From Clostridiales bacterium (lineage in GTDB: Bacteria > Bacillota > Clostridia > Lachnospirales > Lachnospiraceae), in contig JAJBTU010000007.1 of the NCBI GenBank assembly GCA_020860715.1, positions 1 through 64,000 of the forward strand: a DNA stretch of 64,000 nt. Reading direction: 5' to 3'. Numbering within the stretch: position 1 is the first letter of the stretch; every line of letters begins with the position of its first letter. Made by a program: the position numbers and the translations under genes. Below the pieces are notes generated by a model, which was not told where the DNA came from, did no database searches, and saw only the letters and a program-made list of their open reading frames with translations. This document shows, piece after piece, positions 46,338-55,072 of the stretch.

Positions 46338-48296
46338 ATGGGGGATAACGGGTTTCAGGTTTTCAAGGATGACATCAGCACCCCTGGCGCTTTCGTTTGC
46401 AGAGACGGGGTACATTTTGGATATTACGCATCGGGCACAATTTGTCCGGCAGTGCTGCTGTATAAAAAGGGCACGGAAGAAATCGCGGCGGAGATTCCAT
46501 TTCCGGAACAGTCTGTTTCGGGGAATTTTTATGCAATGAAAGTAAAATTTCCCGCAGAGGATTATGAATACAATTTCCGGGACGGCAACAGGGTAGTGAC
46601 CGATCCATATGCGGGAAGGATTGCCGGGCGAGAGGTGTACGGGCAGGTCCCATCCCTTTCCCCGCACGGGATTCGCGGGGCATTTTTGACGGAAACGTAT
46701 CGCTGGGGAGACGACCGGCTGCCGGAGATCCCTTTTTGTGATGCGGTCATGTACCATCTGCATGTGCGCGGATTTACGATGCACAAAAATTCCGGCGTCG
46801 GGCGCGGCCAAAAGGGGACGTTTGCGGGACTGAAAAAAAAGATTCCGTATCTTTTATCTCTCGGCATCAATCAGGTGAAGCTGATGCCGGTCTATGAATT
46901 TTCGGAGCTGGAGATACCGGAATATCTGTATACGCATACCATTTCCGGTCAGAGGCAGTCTGCGGCTGCCGCTTCTTATGAGCAGTCCCGGAATGCGCAG
47001 GAATTTCGCAAAAATTACTGGGGCTACGGCCCGGGCTTTTATTTCGCACCGAAAGCGTCCTACGCCTCTTCAGAACGGGCGGATGTCGAATTTAAGGACA
47101 TGGTCCGTGCATTTCACGCAAATGGCATAGAAGTCCTTCTGGAGTTTTCTTTTGCCCGGGAGACGGATATCGGGCTGATCTGTGCCTGCCTGACTTACTG
47201 GGCCAGAGAATATCATGTGGACGGCTTTTCGATTGTCGGACGGGAAGATCTTTCCGCTGTGCTGGCGCGTCTGCCGCTGTTTGCCGGCCGGAAGCTGATC
47301 TGCAGCTGGTATCCGGACGATTTTACCGCGGAGAATGCTGCCGGAATGAATCATCAGATCGCGCAGTCCAACGATGGCTTTCTGAATGACTGCCGCCGGC
47401 TTTTAAAGGGGGACGCGGGGACTCTGGAAGCATTTGCCTGGCGGACGCGCCGCAATCCGGCAGGATGCGCGCAGATCAATTATATGACAAATCATGACGG
47501 CTTTACCCTGATGGATCTCGTCTCCTACAATATGAAATACAATGACGGGAACGGGGAGATGGGGCGCGACGGCTCTGATGCCAATTACAGCTGGAACTGC
47601 GGCGAGGAAGGTCCGAGCGCGAAACGCAGGATTGCCGCACTTCGTATGCGTCAGCGCAAGAACGCGTATGCCATGATGCTTCTCTCACAGGGAACGCCGA
47701 TGCTGCTGGCAGGAGACGAGTTTGGCAATTCACAGAAAGGAAACAATAACCCCTGGTGCCAGGACGGCGAGCTGACCTGGCTGGATTTTAGCCGCACGAA
47801 AGCGAACCGGGAACTGACGGCGTTTGTCAGTCAGCTGATCGCATATCGAAAAGCGCACCGGATTCTGCATCTTGATGCGGAGCCTCAGTGCACGGATTAT
47901 CTCTCCAGCGGGTTCCCGGATCTGTCTTATCACGGCGAACGGGCCTGGTACGGCGATACACGCAGTTCCAGTCTGCATATGGGATGCATGTACTCCGGAC
48001 ACTATGCCGGGGAAGAAGATTTCCTTTATATTGCCTGGAATTTTCACTGGGAGGCACAGCAGTTTGCCCTGCCTCTTTTGCCGGACGGGTATTCATGGGT
48101 GCGTGTGATGGATACAAATCTTCCGGAAAGTTTTCTTCCCGCAGAGGAACAGGAACACTTAGGGGACCTTCGTATGCTTTCGGTTACGCCGAGAACGGTT
48201 GTGCTTCTGGAAGGGAGAGCGTCCGTGCAAAAAGACGGATCCAGAAAAAAACGCAGGAAAACGGCTGCAGTCAGATTGGATGAACAGGATGAGTAA
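46338..48296 (+). CDS. GH13/GlgX-like protein lacking the catalytic residues
   Basis: 652 residues with the debranching-enzyme layout: N-terminal CBM48-like beta domain (~1-130), TIM barrel (~140-520) and C-terminal beta domain. Scaffold motifs are good (YHLHVRGFTMHKNSGV, GINQVKLMPVYEF, NYWGYGPGFYFAPKASYAS, NYMTNHDGFTLMDLVSYN, GTPMLLAGDEFGNSQKGNNN). The active site is not: region I, normally DVVYNH, reads LEFSFARE (~266-273); region II, normally GFRFDL with the nucleophile, reads GFSIVGRED (~296-304); region III, normally with the acid/base Glu, reads LICSWYPDD. Only region IV His-Asp remains. It is therefore probably a pseudoenzyme that binds rather than cuts glycogen-like glucans. ATG 46338 has TGGAGG 7 nt upstream. 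Confidence 0.82.
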   Translation: MGDNGFQVFKDDISTPGAFVCRDGVHFGYYASGTICPAVLLYKKGTEEIAAEIPFPEQSVSGNFYAMKVKFPAEDYEYNFRDGNRVVTDPYAGRIAGREVYGQVPSLSPHGIRGAFLTETYRWGDDRLPEIPFCDAVMYHLHVRGFTMHKNSGVGRGQKGTFAGLKKKIPYLLSLGINQVKLMPVYEFSELEIPEYLYTHTISGQRQSAAAASYEQSRNAQEFRKNYWGYGPGFYFAPKASYASSERADVEFKDMVRAFHANGIEVLLEFSFARETDIGLICACLTYWAREYHVDGFSIVGREDLSAVLARLPLFAGRKLICSWYPDDFTAENAAGMNHQIAQSNDGFLNDCRRLLKGDAGTLEAFAWRTRRNPAGCAQINYMTNHDGFTLMDLVSYNMKYNDGNGEMGRDGSDANYSWNCGEEGPSAKRRIAALRMRQRKNAYAMMLLSQGTPMLLAGDEFGNSQKGNNNPWCQDGELTWLDFSRTKANRELTAFVSQLIAYRKAHRILHLDAEPQCTDYLSSGFPDLSYHGERAWYGDTRSSSLHMGCMYSGHYAGEEDFLYIAWNFHWEAQQFALPLLPDGYSWVRVMDTNLPESFLPAEEQEHLGDLRMLSVTPRTVVLLEGRASVQKDGSRKKRRKTAAVRLDEQDE

Positions 48297-48930
48297 AGAC
48301 AGATCAAATGCAATTACATGGGAAAAAGTCAAAGGACATTTCAGGACGATCACGGAGCACAAAATTTATGTGATGAGAGAGTGCTTTAAGGTCGGACTTT
48401 ACCGGCAGGGACTGACGCATGACCTGTCCAAGTATATGCCGGCAGAGCTTCTTGAAGGATTTCGTTATTATGACGATGGGAAGAGCAGCCCGAACAACGG
48501 CGAACGCCGCGACAAGGGCTATTCGGAGGCCTGGATGCATCACAAGGGCCGCAACCGTCATCATTTCGAGTATTGGCTGGATTACCGGGAACCGGCGAAA
48601 AAAAGCCCGGATGGGAAGCACAGTTCCCCGCAGCCGGTATCGGAAACCGATGCCCGTTTCGGAACGTTTCCGCTGCAGGCTGTTCAAATGCCGCGAAAAT
48701 ACGTCGCCGAGATGCTGATGGACCGCATTGCGGCGTCTAAAAATTATAACAAAGAGAACTATACGCAGCATGACCCACTGGCATATTTTGAGCGGGGCAA
48801 GGGGCGTTATCTGATGCATCCGCAGACGAAGAAGGAACTGCACGGGATGCTCCGCATCCTCGATGAGAGGGGAGAGGAAGAACTGATGCGGTTCGTGCGG
48901 GATTATTATTTAAAGGGCTGGCCGATCTGA
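48289..48930 (+). CDS. DUF5662 family protein
   Basis: 213 residues, His-rich and helical: AITWEKVKGHFRTITEHKIYVM, GLTHDLSKYMPAEL and AWMHHKGRNRHHFEYWLDY, with HDLSKY and HHKGRNRHH suggesting a metal-dependent phosphohydrolase-like (HD-like) site; that is inference. The ATG at 48289 overlaps the stop of the preceding GH13-like gene (TAA 48294-48296), so translation is coupled. ATG 48280 is an alternative start. Confidence 0.8.
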   Translation: MSKDRSNAITWEKVKGHFRTITEHKIYVMRECFKVGLYRQGLTHDLSKYMPAELLEGFRYYDDGKSSPNNGERRDKGYSEAWMHHKGRNRHHFEYWLDYREPAKKSPDGKHSSPQPVSETDARFGTFPLQAVQMPRKYVAEMLMDRIAASKNYNKENYTQHDPLAYFERGKGRYLMHPQTKKELHGMLRILDERGEEELMRFVRDYYLKGWPI

Positions 48931-48950
48931 GGACCAAATATTCCACAAAA

Positions 48951-48985
48951 AAGAGACAGGGCGACGGAAACAGGCTCTGTCTCTT
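48951..48985 (-). terminator. Terminator of the AI-2E transporter-luxS unit
   Basis: 9-bp stem AAGAGACAG/CTGTCTCTT (48951-48959 with 48977-48985). On the minus strand the stem is followed by a run of T; on the plus strand the T-run is poor, so it mainly serves luxS. Confidence 0.7.
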
Positions 48986-49005
48986 ATCATGTCATAAGAA
49001 AAAAA

Positions 49006-49485
49006 TTACGCCGGATAGTGCAGGTTCTCTTCCCCGATCTGCTCCAGCACCTCCCGCAGATAGCGGTCGGCGAGATAATTTGCCATGGGCAGGTTCATGT
49101 CCAGATAGTTGCCGCAGTCCTGTGCGCGGGCGCCGGGCACTTCATCATGAAAATCACGTATGAACACAAACATTTCTTTGATCAGAGGTACGATGTCCTT
49201 TGACTCGCAGTCGCCGGCAAGCAGCAGATAGAAGCCGGTGCGGCAGCCCATTGGCCCGAAATAAATAACGCGGGAGCCATATTCTGCGTGGTTGCGCAGA
49301 AATGTCGCGCCGAGATGTTCGATGGTGTGTATTTCAGCGGTGTTCATGACCGGCTCGCGGTTTGGCTTTATCATGCGGATATCAAAGGTCGTGATGACTT
49401 CTTCCCCGACATAATCCTTTCTGGAAACATAGATGCCTGGCAGAAGCCGGATGTGGTCGACGGTGAAACTTGCTATTTTTTTCAT
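49006..49485 (-). CDS. luxS: S-ribosylhomocysteine lyase
   Basis: 159 residues. Cleaves S-ribosylhomocysteine to homocysteine and DPD, the precursor of autoinducer 2. Metal ligands His53, His57 (HTIEH) and Cys124 (AQDCGNYLDMN) are present, with catalytic Glu56 and Cys81 (PMGCRTGFYLLL). The ATG overlaps the stop of the upstream AI-2E-family gene by 4 nt (ATGA). Confidence 0.97.
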   Translation of the reverse strand: MKKIASFTVDHIRLLPGIYVSRKDYVGEEVITTFDIRMIKPNREPVMNTAEIHTIEHLGATFLRNHAEYGSRVIYFGPMGCRTGFYLLLAGDCESKDIVPLIKEMFVFIRDFHDEVPGARAQDCGNYLDMNLPMANYLADRYLREVLEQIGEENLHYPA

Positions 49486-50816
49486 TTATCCTGTCCTTCC
49501 TTTCGATTTTTCCAGTCCCTGTATTTTTTCACACAGAAAGATCCAAATGCGGCGGCGGTCGTCTTTGTATCCAGCCAGAATTCTCTGGGGGATCTCCTCT
49601 GCGCGATCGTTTTTTTCCTGGAAGTCTCTTCTGACAAATAGACCAGCCGGTTGTTTTCGTCAATATGATCAACTGCCACGTATTCCATGGAATCCGTCGG
49701 CAGATTCTGACTGGCGAGCTCCGCCTCCGCGATCCGTTTGATGATGTAATAGATTGTGGCAAAGATCGGAACGCCGATGATCATGCCGACGATACCGAAC
49801 AGCCTGCTGAAAATCAGGATCGAGACGATGACCCAGAACGCGGACAAACCGGTCGAATTGCCAAGGATCCTCGGCCCGATGATATTGCCGTCTATCTGCT
49901 GCAGGATCAGGATGAAGATCACGAACACCAGACATTCCCACGGCTGTACGAACAGCAGCAGGAGTGCGCAGGGAATTGCCCCGATGAACGGTCCGAATAC
50001 CGGGATGATGTTGGTGACGCCAATGACGACACTGATCAGCAGCGCATACGGGATGTTCAGAATCGACAGGCAGATAAAGCAGACCACGCCTACGATCGCG
50101 GAATCGATGATCTTGCCGGTGATGAATCCGCTGAAGATCAGGTTTGCGTGTCTGGCGACATCCAGAATCCAGGAGGCTGCCCTGCGGTGATGAAAGACCG
50201 CGTAGAGCAGCTTTTTCGACTGCCCGATAAAACGCTCCTTTGACATCTGCGCATAGACCAGTACGATCAGAGCGACAAACAGATTCACGATTCCGGAGAT
50301 CAGATTGATGAAACTCTGTGTGATGGTATTAAAGGTTTTGTCCAGATTCGTATTTATCCAGTCTGTTGCGAAATCAATCGCATTGATGATGTAATCATAT
50401 ACCTGCGGATTCCAGTCATAGACCCTGTCCAGATAACTGTTGAATGTTCTCTGCATGCCTGGAAGATCGCCAAGCAGACCGTTGATGGTCTCAAAAAGAC
50501 GCGGGATCAGGCGGCTGAAGATCAGAAACAAAAGCAGCCCGATCAGAGCCAGAGTCGCGGCAAGTGTCAGAATGCGCGCGGCAATTTTCCCTATATTGTG
50601 TTTTCGCAGAAATGTTTCCCCGGCCACGATGATCGGATCGAGCACATAGGCAAAGCCAAGGCCCAGCCAGATGGGAGCCAGGGCGCCCATCATTGAGTTG
50701 ATCCCGCCCATGATGGCGGAGCCGTTCTGCAGTATGAAATAAAAAGCGATCACTGCTGCCAGAGTCAGGAATACGGTGCTGCACCAGACGATCGCGCTTT
50801 TCCAGGTGTTTTTCAT
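49482..50816 (-). CDS. AI-2E family transporter
   Basis: A 444-residue polytopic membrane protein. N-terminal helices (AIVWCSTVFLTLAAVIAFYFI), a long soluble segment (~120-210) and the family motif region IIGVTNIIPVFGPFIGAIPCALLLL, then ILQQIDGNIIGPRILGNSTGLSAFWVI. The family includes E. coli TqsA, reported to export AI-2, but other members are Na+/H+ antiporters or of unknown role. Translational overlap with luxS gives unusually direct context for AI-2 handling. ATG 50816 is preferred over an upstream extension. The tail after ~380 is hydrophilic and cytoplasmic. Confidence 0.9.
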   Translation of the reverse strand: MKNTWKSAIVWCSTVFLTLAAVIAFYFILQNGSAIMGGINSMMGALAPIWLGLGFAYVLDPIIVAGETFLRKHNIGKIAARILTLAATLALIGLLLFLIFSRLIPRLFETINGLLGDLPGMQRTFNSYLDRVYDWNPQVYDYIINAIDFATDWINTNLDKTFNTITQSFINLISGIVNLFVALIVLVYAQMSKERFIGQSKKLLYAVFHHRRAASWILDVARHANLIFSGFITGKIIDSAIVGVVCFICLSILNIPYALLISVVIGVTNIIPVFGPFIGAIPCALLLLFVQPWECLVFVIFILILQQIDGNIIGPRILGNSTGLSAFWVIVSILIFSRLFGIVGMIIGVPIFATIYYIIKRIAEAELASQNLPTDSMEYVAVDHIDENNRLVYLSEETSRKKTIAQRRSPREFWLDTKTTAAAFGSFCVKKYRDWKNRKEGQDK

Positions 50817-50844
50817 AGAAATGATTCCTGTCCTTTCCGAAGTG

Positions 50845-50873
50845 ATTATAACACAGGCATTTTGGGATTGCAA
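50845..50873 (-). promoter_or_regulatory. Promoter of the AI-2E transporter-luxS unit
   Basis: On the minus strand TTGCAA (50873-50868), 17-nt spacer, TATAAT (50850-50845). Confidence 0.65.
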
Positions 50874-50964
50874 TGAATATTCCCGATTCGTTTGAGAAAA
50901 AATGCTTTGAACTTTACGGTAAACCGGTAATTTTGGGCAAAGCAGAGACAGGCTGCGATCTTTA

Positions 50965-50991
50965 TTAGCACTCAGCACTTGACATGGCTAA
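50965..50991 (+). promoter_or_regulatory. CIRCE-like inverted repeat overlapping the -35 box
   Basis: TTAGCACTC, 9 nt, CATGGCTAA. The left arm is identical to the HrcA operator half-site and the right arm matches 6 of 9 positions of GAGTGCTAA, at the correct 9-nt spacing. It overlaps the TTGACA of the next promoter. The remaining 337-bp intergenic region shows only the two divergent promoters. Confidence 0.4.
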
Positions 50992-51007
50992 TAGTAAGTG
51001 TTATAAA
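50979..51007 (+). promoter_or_regulatory. Promoter of the GT8-acyltransferase pair
   Basis: TTGACA (50979-50984), 17-nt spacer, TATAAA (51002-51007). The leader to 51154 is about 140 nt. Confidence 0.65.
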
Positions 51008-51153
51008 GTGAACGACAGGTATGAATGGGTGCAAAAACAAAAAAGATATGAATATGTCGTCATGCTTCAGGAATAAAGTATTCTATATGGCCGGAATAAA
51101 AAGATGATACCGGTTATTAACCTGCTGCGCAACACGGAAAGGATGAGAATGTA

Positions 51154-52122
51154 ATGGCACAAAACAGAATACCCATTTTTTTTACTGCTGATGAGAGTTA
51201 CGCGCCGTGGCTGGACTGCGCGATTCGCTCGATGGAGGAAAACGCTTCCGGAGACTATATATACAGGATCATTGTCCTGCATGAGGATTTGTCAGAAGAG
51301 AGCCGGGAAAAGATCTCCTCGGGAGTGCGTGCACCATTTTCCATACAGTTTGTTCCTATGGAAAAAGAGCTGGCCGGCATTACCGACCGGACAGAGAACC
51401 GGCTTCGCTGTGATTATTTTACACTGACCATTTATTTCCGGCTTTTTATTGCGGACCGCTTTCCGGAATACGACAGGGGTATCTATCTGGACAGTGATAT
51501 TGTAGTGCCGGGAGACATTTCTGAACTGTATCAGGTGGATTTAGGGGACAATATCATCGGAGCCTGCGCTGACCGCTCCATCACAGCTGTCCCTGAACTG
51601 GTGGAGTATGTGGAGGACGCGGTGGGAATCCCGATTGACCGCTATGTCAATTCCGGCATTCTGCTGATGGACCTGAAAAAAATGCGGGAGGTGGGATTCT
51701 GCGACCATTTCCTCCGCCTGCTGCATCAATTCCATTTTGACTGCCTTGCTCCCGACCAGGATTATATCAATGCGATGTGCGGCGGCAGGATTGCCATTCT
51801 GGATGAGGCCTGGGACGCCATGCCGCCGACGGGCGGTAAGGAGTCAGATGTTCTGCAGGATCCGAAGCTGATCCATTATAATCTGTTCCAGAAACCATGG
51901 TGTTATGACAAGATTCCCTATGAGGAATATTTCTGGTATTATGCTCAAAAATCGCCCTTTTATCCGGACATTGTGCGGTATAAGGAGAATTATACGGAGG
52001 AACAGAAAAAGTCAGATCAGACCTGTCTGGAAAATATGGTTGCAAAAGGCCCTGCGGTCTGCCGCCAGCCGGTCACTTTTCGAAAACTGTTTGAAAAAGG
52101 GGAGAAAATTCGCGTATGTTAA
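51154..52122 (+). CDS. Family 8 glycosyltransferase
   Basis: 322 residues, GT-A fold retaining transferase using a nucleotide sugar. IPIFFTADESYAPWLDCAIRSM opens the Rossmann region, YLDSDIVV holds the metal-binding DxD (Asp113, Asp115), and YVNSGILLMDLKKMRE, LAPDQDYINAMCGGRI and LIHYNLFQKPW are GT8 signatures. Acceptor unknown; candidates are lipid or wall glycans, given the acyltransferase gene that overlaps its end by 7 nt. Confidence 0.9.
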   Translation: MAQNRIPIFFTADESYAPWLDCAIRSMEENASGDYIYRIIVLHEDLSEESREKISSGVRAPFSIQFVPMEKELAGITDRTENRLRCDYFTLTIYFRLFIADRFPEYDRGIYLDSDIVVPGDISELYQVDLGDNIIGACADRSITAVPELVEYVEDAVGIPIDRYVNSGILLMDLKKMREVGFCDHFLRLLHQFHFDCLAPDQDYINAMCGGRIAILDEAWDAMPPTGGKESDVLQDPKLIHYNLFQKPWCYDKIPYEEYFWYYAQKSPFYPDIVRYKENYTEEQKKSDQTCLENMVAKGPAVCRQPVTFRKLFEKGEKIRVC

Positions 52123-52991
52123 TCGGCGGCAACAAAGAACAGGTGATTGCGAATATGAAAGCGGCCTCGGAACGGGGCGACTTAAACTGCAAGGTGGAGA
52201 TGGATGATCCTCTTTTGTCTGATGAGGATCGGGAGAGGATCGCCCGGCGCTATCTGGACAATTATAATACCCTGGGCTATCGGTTCTGCAACATCTGCGC
52301 GCGGGCTTTGACGGATACGGCCACCCGCATCCTGAACCGGAATACAAAGATTGAGGGACTGGAGAATATCAGAGATATTCACGGCGGCGCGATAGTCACC
52401 AGCAACCATTTCAGTCCTTTGGACAATACTGCGGTGCGCAAAGCGATGAACCGTGCGGGCTATCGGCGGCTTTTTATAGTGAGTCAGGAGACAAATCTGG
52501 CTATGAAGGGGTGGATTGGATTCCTTATGAACCATGAGGACATCATTCCTCTTGTCAACAATTCCGAGTATCTGCACAAATGCTTTGGTCCCATGATCCG
52601 GAAATGCTTAAGGCAGGGTCAAGCCATTCTGATCTATCCGGAGCAGGAGATGTGGTTTCATTATCGGAAACCGCGCCCTCCAAAGCGGGGAGCCTACTAT
52701 TATGCGGCTTTGAATCATGTCCCTGTCATTTCCTGCTTTGTGGAAATACAGGAGCTGCCGGGACTGGAAAACGAAGAATTTCACCGCACCCGGTATGTGA
52801 TGCACATTCTTCAGCCCATTTATCCGGATCCGGAAAAGAGCACCCGGGAGAACAGCCAGAAAATGATGCGGCTGGATTATCAGCAGAAGGCGGAGGCTTA
52901 TGAGAAAGCCTATGGGAAAAAGCTGACATATGACTTTGAAACGGACGATATTGCGGGGTGGATTCCTTCCGATCCGGGCATTTCCGGATGA
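52116..52991 (+). CDS. PlsC-like 1-acylglycerol-phosphate acyltransferase family protein
   Basis: 291 residues. The acyltransferase motif NHFSPLDN (HxxxxD) is near residue 96, followed by a glycine-poor second motif and ILIYPEQEMWFHYRKPRPPKRGAYYYA, in place of the usual EGTRS. No clear transmembrane helix. An acyl chain could be attached to a glycolipid or surface glycan. Overlaps the GT8 gene (ATG 52116, GT8 stop 52120-52122), so the pair is coupled. Confidence 0.82.
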   Translation: MLIGGNKEQVIANMKAASERGDLNCKVEMDDPLLSDEDRERIARRYLDNYNTLGYRFCNICARALTDTATRILNRNTKIEGLENIRDIHGGAIVTSNHFSPLDNTAVRKAMNRAGYRRLFIVSQETNLAMKGWIGFLMNHEDIIPLVNNSEYLHKCFGPMIRKCLRQGQAILIYPEQEMWFHYRKPRPPKRGAYYYAALNHVPVISCFVEIQELPGLENEEFHRTRYVMHILQPIYPDPEKSTRENSQKMMRLDYQQKAEAYEKAYGKKLTYDFETDDIAGWIPSDPGISG

Positions 52992-53075
52992 TGCCGGATA
53001 TGGCTGATATGCCGGGACTGCAGCGTTGTGGTTAAAGAACTGCGATCAGAATTGGGGGTAAGGAGAACCGACAGG

Positions 53076-53903
53076 ATGGACAGGGAACCTGAACAGAAAT
53101 ATCAGAACCTGAAACAGATTTTAAGAGACTGCGGCAGTGTTGCCGTGGCTTTTTCCGGAGGCGTAGATTCCACATTTTTGCTGAAAACCGCTCAGAATGT
53201 GCTGGGAGAGAAAGCAATTGCCGTTACGGTAACGTCCGGCTCTTTTCCGGAACGGGAACGGAAGGAAGCGGTTTCGTTCTGCAGGGAAAACGGAATCCGG
53301 CAGGTGATCTGCGAGATGGACGAACTGAATATCAAAGGCTTTCGGGAAAATCCGAAGAACCGCTGCTATCTTTGCAAACACGAGCTGTTTGAGAGGATTT
53401 TAAGGATTGCGAAGGAGAATGACATCCGGGAAGTTGCGGAAGGCTCGAACCTGGACGACCTTGGAGATTACCGGCCGGGACTGGAAGCCATCCGGGAACT
53501 TGGGATAAAAAGCCCGCTTCGGCTGGCAAATCTGACAAAATCGGATATCCGCTTTCTTTCAAAAGAACAGGGGCTGCCGACGTGGGACAAGCCGTCGTTT
53601 GCCTGCCTTGCCAGCCGTTTCCCGTACGGGGAGCAGATCACCGGGGAGAAACTTTCCATGGTAGACCAGGCAGAGCAGCTGCTGATAGATCTCGGATTCC
53701 GGCAGGTGCGTGTGCGGATTCACGGATCCATAGCCAGAATTGAGATCCTGCCGCACGAATTTGAACGGCTGGCGGATGAAGCGCTGCGCGAGACGATCTA
53801 CACGAAGCTGCAGTCGTTTGGTTTTACCTATGTGACGCTTGATCTGCGCGGATACCGGACCGGGAGCATGAATGAGACGATAAAAAACACGCATCGCTTA
53901 TGA
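53076..53903 (+). CDS. larE: LarE, ATP-dependent sacrificial sulfur transferase
   Basis: 275 residues. In nickel-pincer cofactor synthesis LarE adenylates the nicotinate-derived dicarboxylate and donates sulfur, in the cysteine type from its own Cys. The PP-loop is SGGVDS (27-32); a CxxC pair sits at 97-100 (RCYLCK); Cys177 in FACLASRFPYG corresponds to the sacrificial Cys176 of Lactobacillus plantarum LarE. larB, larC and larA are not in this window. ATG 53076 has AGGAGA 9 nt upstream; GTG 53028 has no ribosome site. Confidence 0.92.
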   Translation: MDREPEQKYQNLKQILRDCGSVAVAFSGGVDSTFLLKTAQNVLGEKAIAVTVTSGSFPERERKEAVSFCRENGIRQVICEMDELNIKGFRENPKNRCYLCKHELFERILRIAKENDIREVAEGSNLDDLGDYRPGLEAIRELGIKSPLRLANLTKSDIRFLSKEQGLPTWDKPSFACLASRFPYGEQITGEKLSMVDQAEQLLIDLGFRQVRVRIHGSIARIEILPHEFERLADEALRETIYTKLQSFGFTYVTLDLRGYRTGSMNETIKNTHRL

Positions 53904-53918
53904 CAGGGTGCGTGTTTT
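53884..53918 (+). terminator. Intrinsic terminator overlapping the larE stop
   Basis: 10-bp stem AAAACACGCA/TGCGTGTTTT (53884-53893 with 53909-53918); the stop codon lies in the loop. It also faces the end of the lactonase gene and can work in both directions. Confidence 0.7.
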
Positions 53919-53937
53919 CGTGATTTCCTCATAGTCT

Positions 53938-54999
53938 TTATTCCACTTTGGATATGAGAATACAGTTCGGTGTGTCAATCTGCAGCGGACGTCCTTTCAT
54001 GACGAGCAGCTTTTTCTCATAGTCGATGGTGAAGAACCGAATCTCATTGGTCTCGTGGTTCAGCACGACAAGGGTGCGTTCTCCCGGAAACACATCCAGA
54101 TCCTTGGGGTACTCGCCGCTGATGGGCAGGCAGCAGAGCATGGTGAGCAGTCCGGTTTCCTGATCAATTTCGAATACGGCAGCTGTGTTCTCACCGGCAT
54201 TGGATGAATAGAGATATTTGCCGCTCGGAGAGATCTTCATGCCGCAGGAGGCACTGCCGCGCGAGATAATGTCGCGGAGACAGGAAACCGTCTGGAGCAG
54301 TTCAAACTCCGGAGATTTGCCGGAACCGTCATAGCGGTATACACAGATTTCGTTGGTCAGGTCGCAGTTGATATACGCATAGCGGCCGTCCTGGCTAAAT
54401 GCCAGCAGACGCGGCCCGGAATCCAGCTTGCAGCGAAGAATGTCAAACAGTTTCAGCTTGCCGGTCTTTGGATTGACGTCATAGATCTTGACCTGATCAA
54501 TGCCGTTGTCCACCGCGCACAGATATTTGTCATCGGGCGTCGGGATCACACAGGTGACATGCGGAAGGAAGTTGCGTCCCGCGACGCTGCCGAGCCCGAT
54601 TCCCTTGTGAAACACGCCGTCCATGACGGAGCCGAGACGCCCGGTCTTATGGGTGTGTACGACCGTGACCTTCGCGTCGTGATAACCGCCGACAAACAGG
54701 AATTTCCCTGTCCGGTCTGTGGAAAGATAGCATCCGCGCATTCCGTCAATACCGACTTCATTGATCGGGGAAAGGCCGCCGTCCGGCATAATTTTCAATA
54801 CTTCCACGCCCTCATCAGCGATGGAATAGAGGTATCTCCCGTTGTAGGATTTGGTGATATGCGATGCGTTGTTGACCGGAACGACTTCCCGTTCTGTCAT
54901 ATAACCGGCTTCCACGTCCAGATCATAGATATGGATGCCGATGCTGCTTCCATGTGTGTAAGTACCAACGTATGCCACATATTTTTCTTGCTCAGCCAT
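53938..54999 (-). CDS. Lactonase family beta-propeller protein (6-phosphogluconolactonase-like)
   Basis: 353 residues, a seven-bladed propeller of the Pgl/YbhE class. AYVGTYTHGSSIGIHIYDLD opens blade 1; FVGGYHDAKVTVV, FLPHVTCVIPTPDDKYL and ISPSGKYLYSSNAG are conserved blade segments; VLNHETNEIRFF lies near the end. Family members hydrolyse 6-phosphogluconolactone or other sugar lactones, but many are uncharacterised. It follows eda on the same strand (74 nt gap), which fits sugar-acid catabolism. AAGGAGG lies 9 nt before ATG 54999. Confidence 0.85.
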   Translation of the reverse strand: MAEQEKYVAYVGTYTHGSSIGIHIYDLDVEAGYMTEREVVPVNNASHITKSYNGRYLYSIADEGVEVLKIMPDGGLSPINEVGIDGMRGCYLSTDRTGKFLFVGGYHDAKVTVVHTHKTGRLGSVMDGVFHKGIGLGSVAGRNFLPHVTCVIPTPDDKYLCAVDNGIDQVKIYDVNPKTGKLKLFDILRCKLDSGPRLLAFSQDGRYAYINCDLTNEICVYRYDGSGKSPEFELLQTVSCLRDIISRGSASCGMKISPSGKYLYSSNAGENTAAVFEIDQETGLLTMLCCLPISGEYPKDLDVFPGERTLVVLNHETNEIRFFTIDYEKKLLVMKGRPLQIDTPNCILISKVE

Positions 55000-55072
55000 G
55001 GCGGCGCTCCTCCTTTTTATGCCCTGCGGCCTTGATGCCTGCCGGATGATGAACCGTAAAGGAAATGAACCG

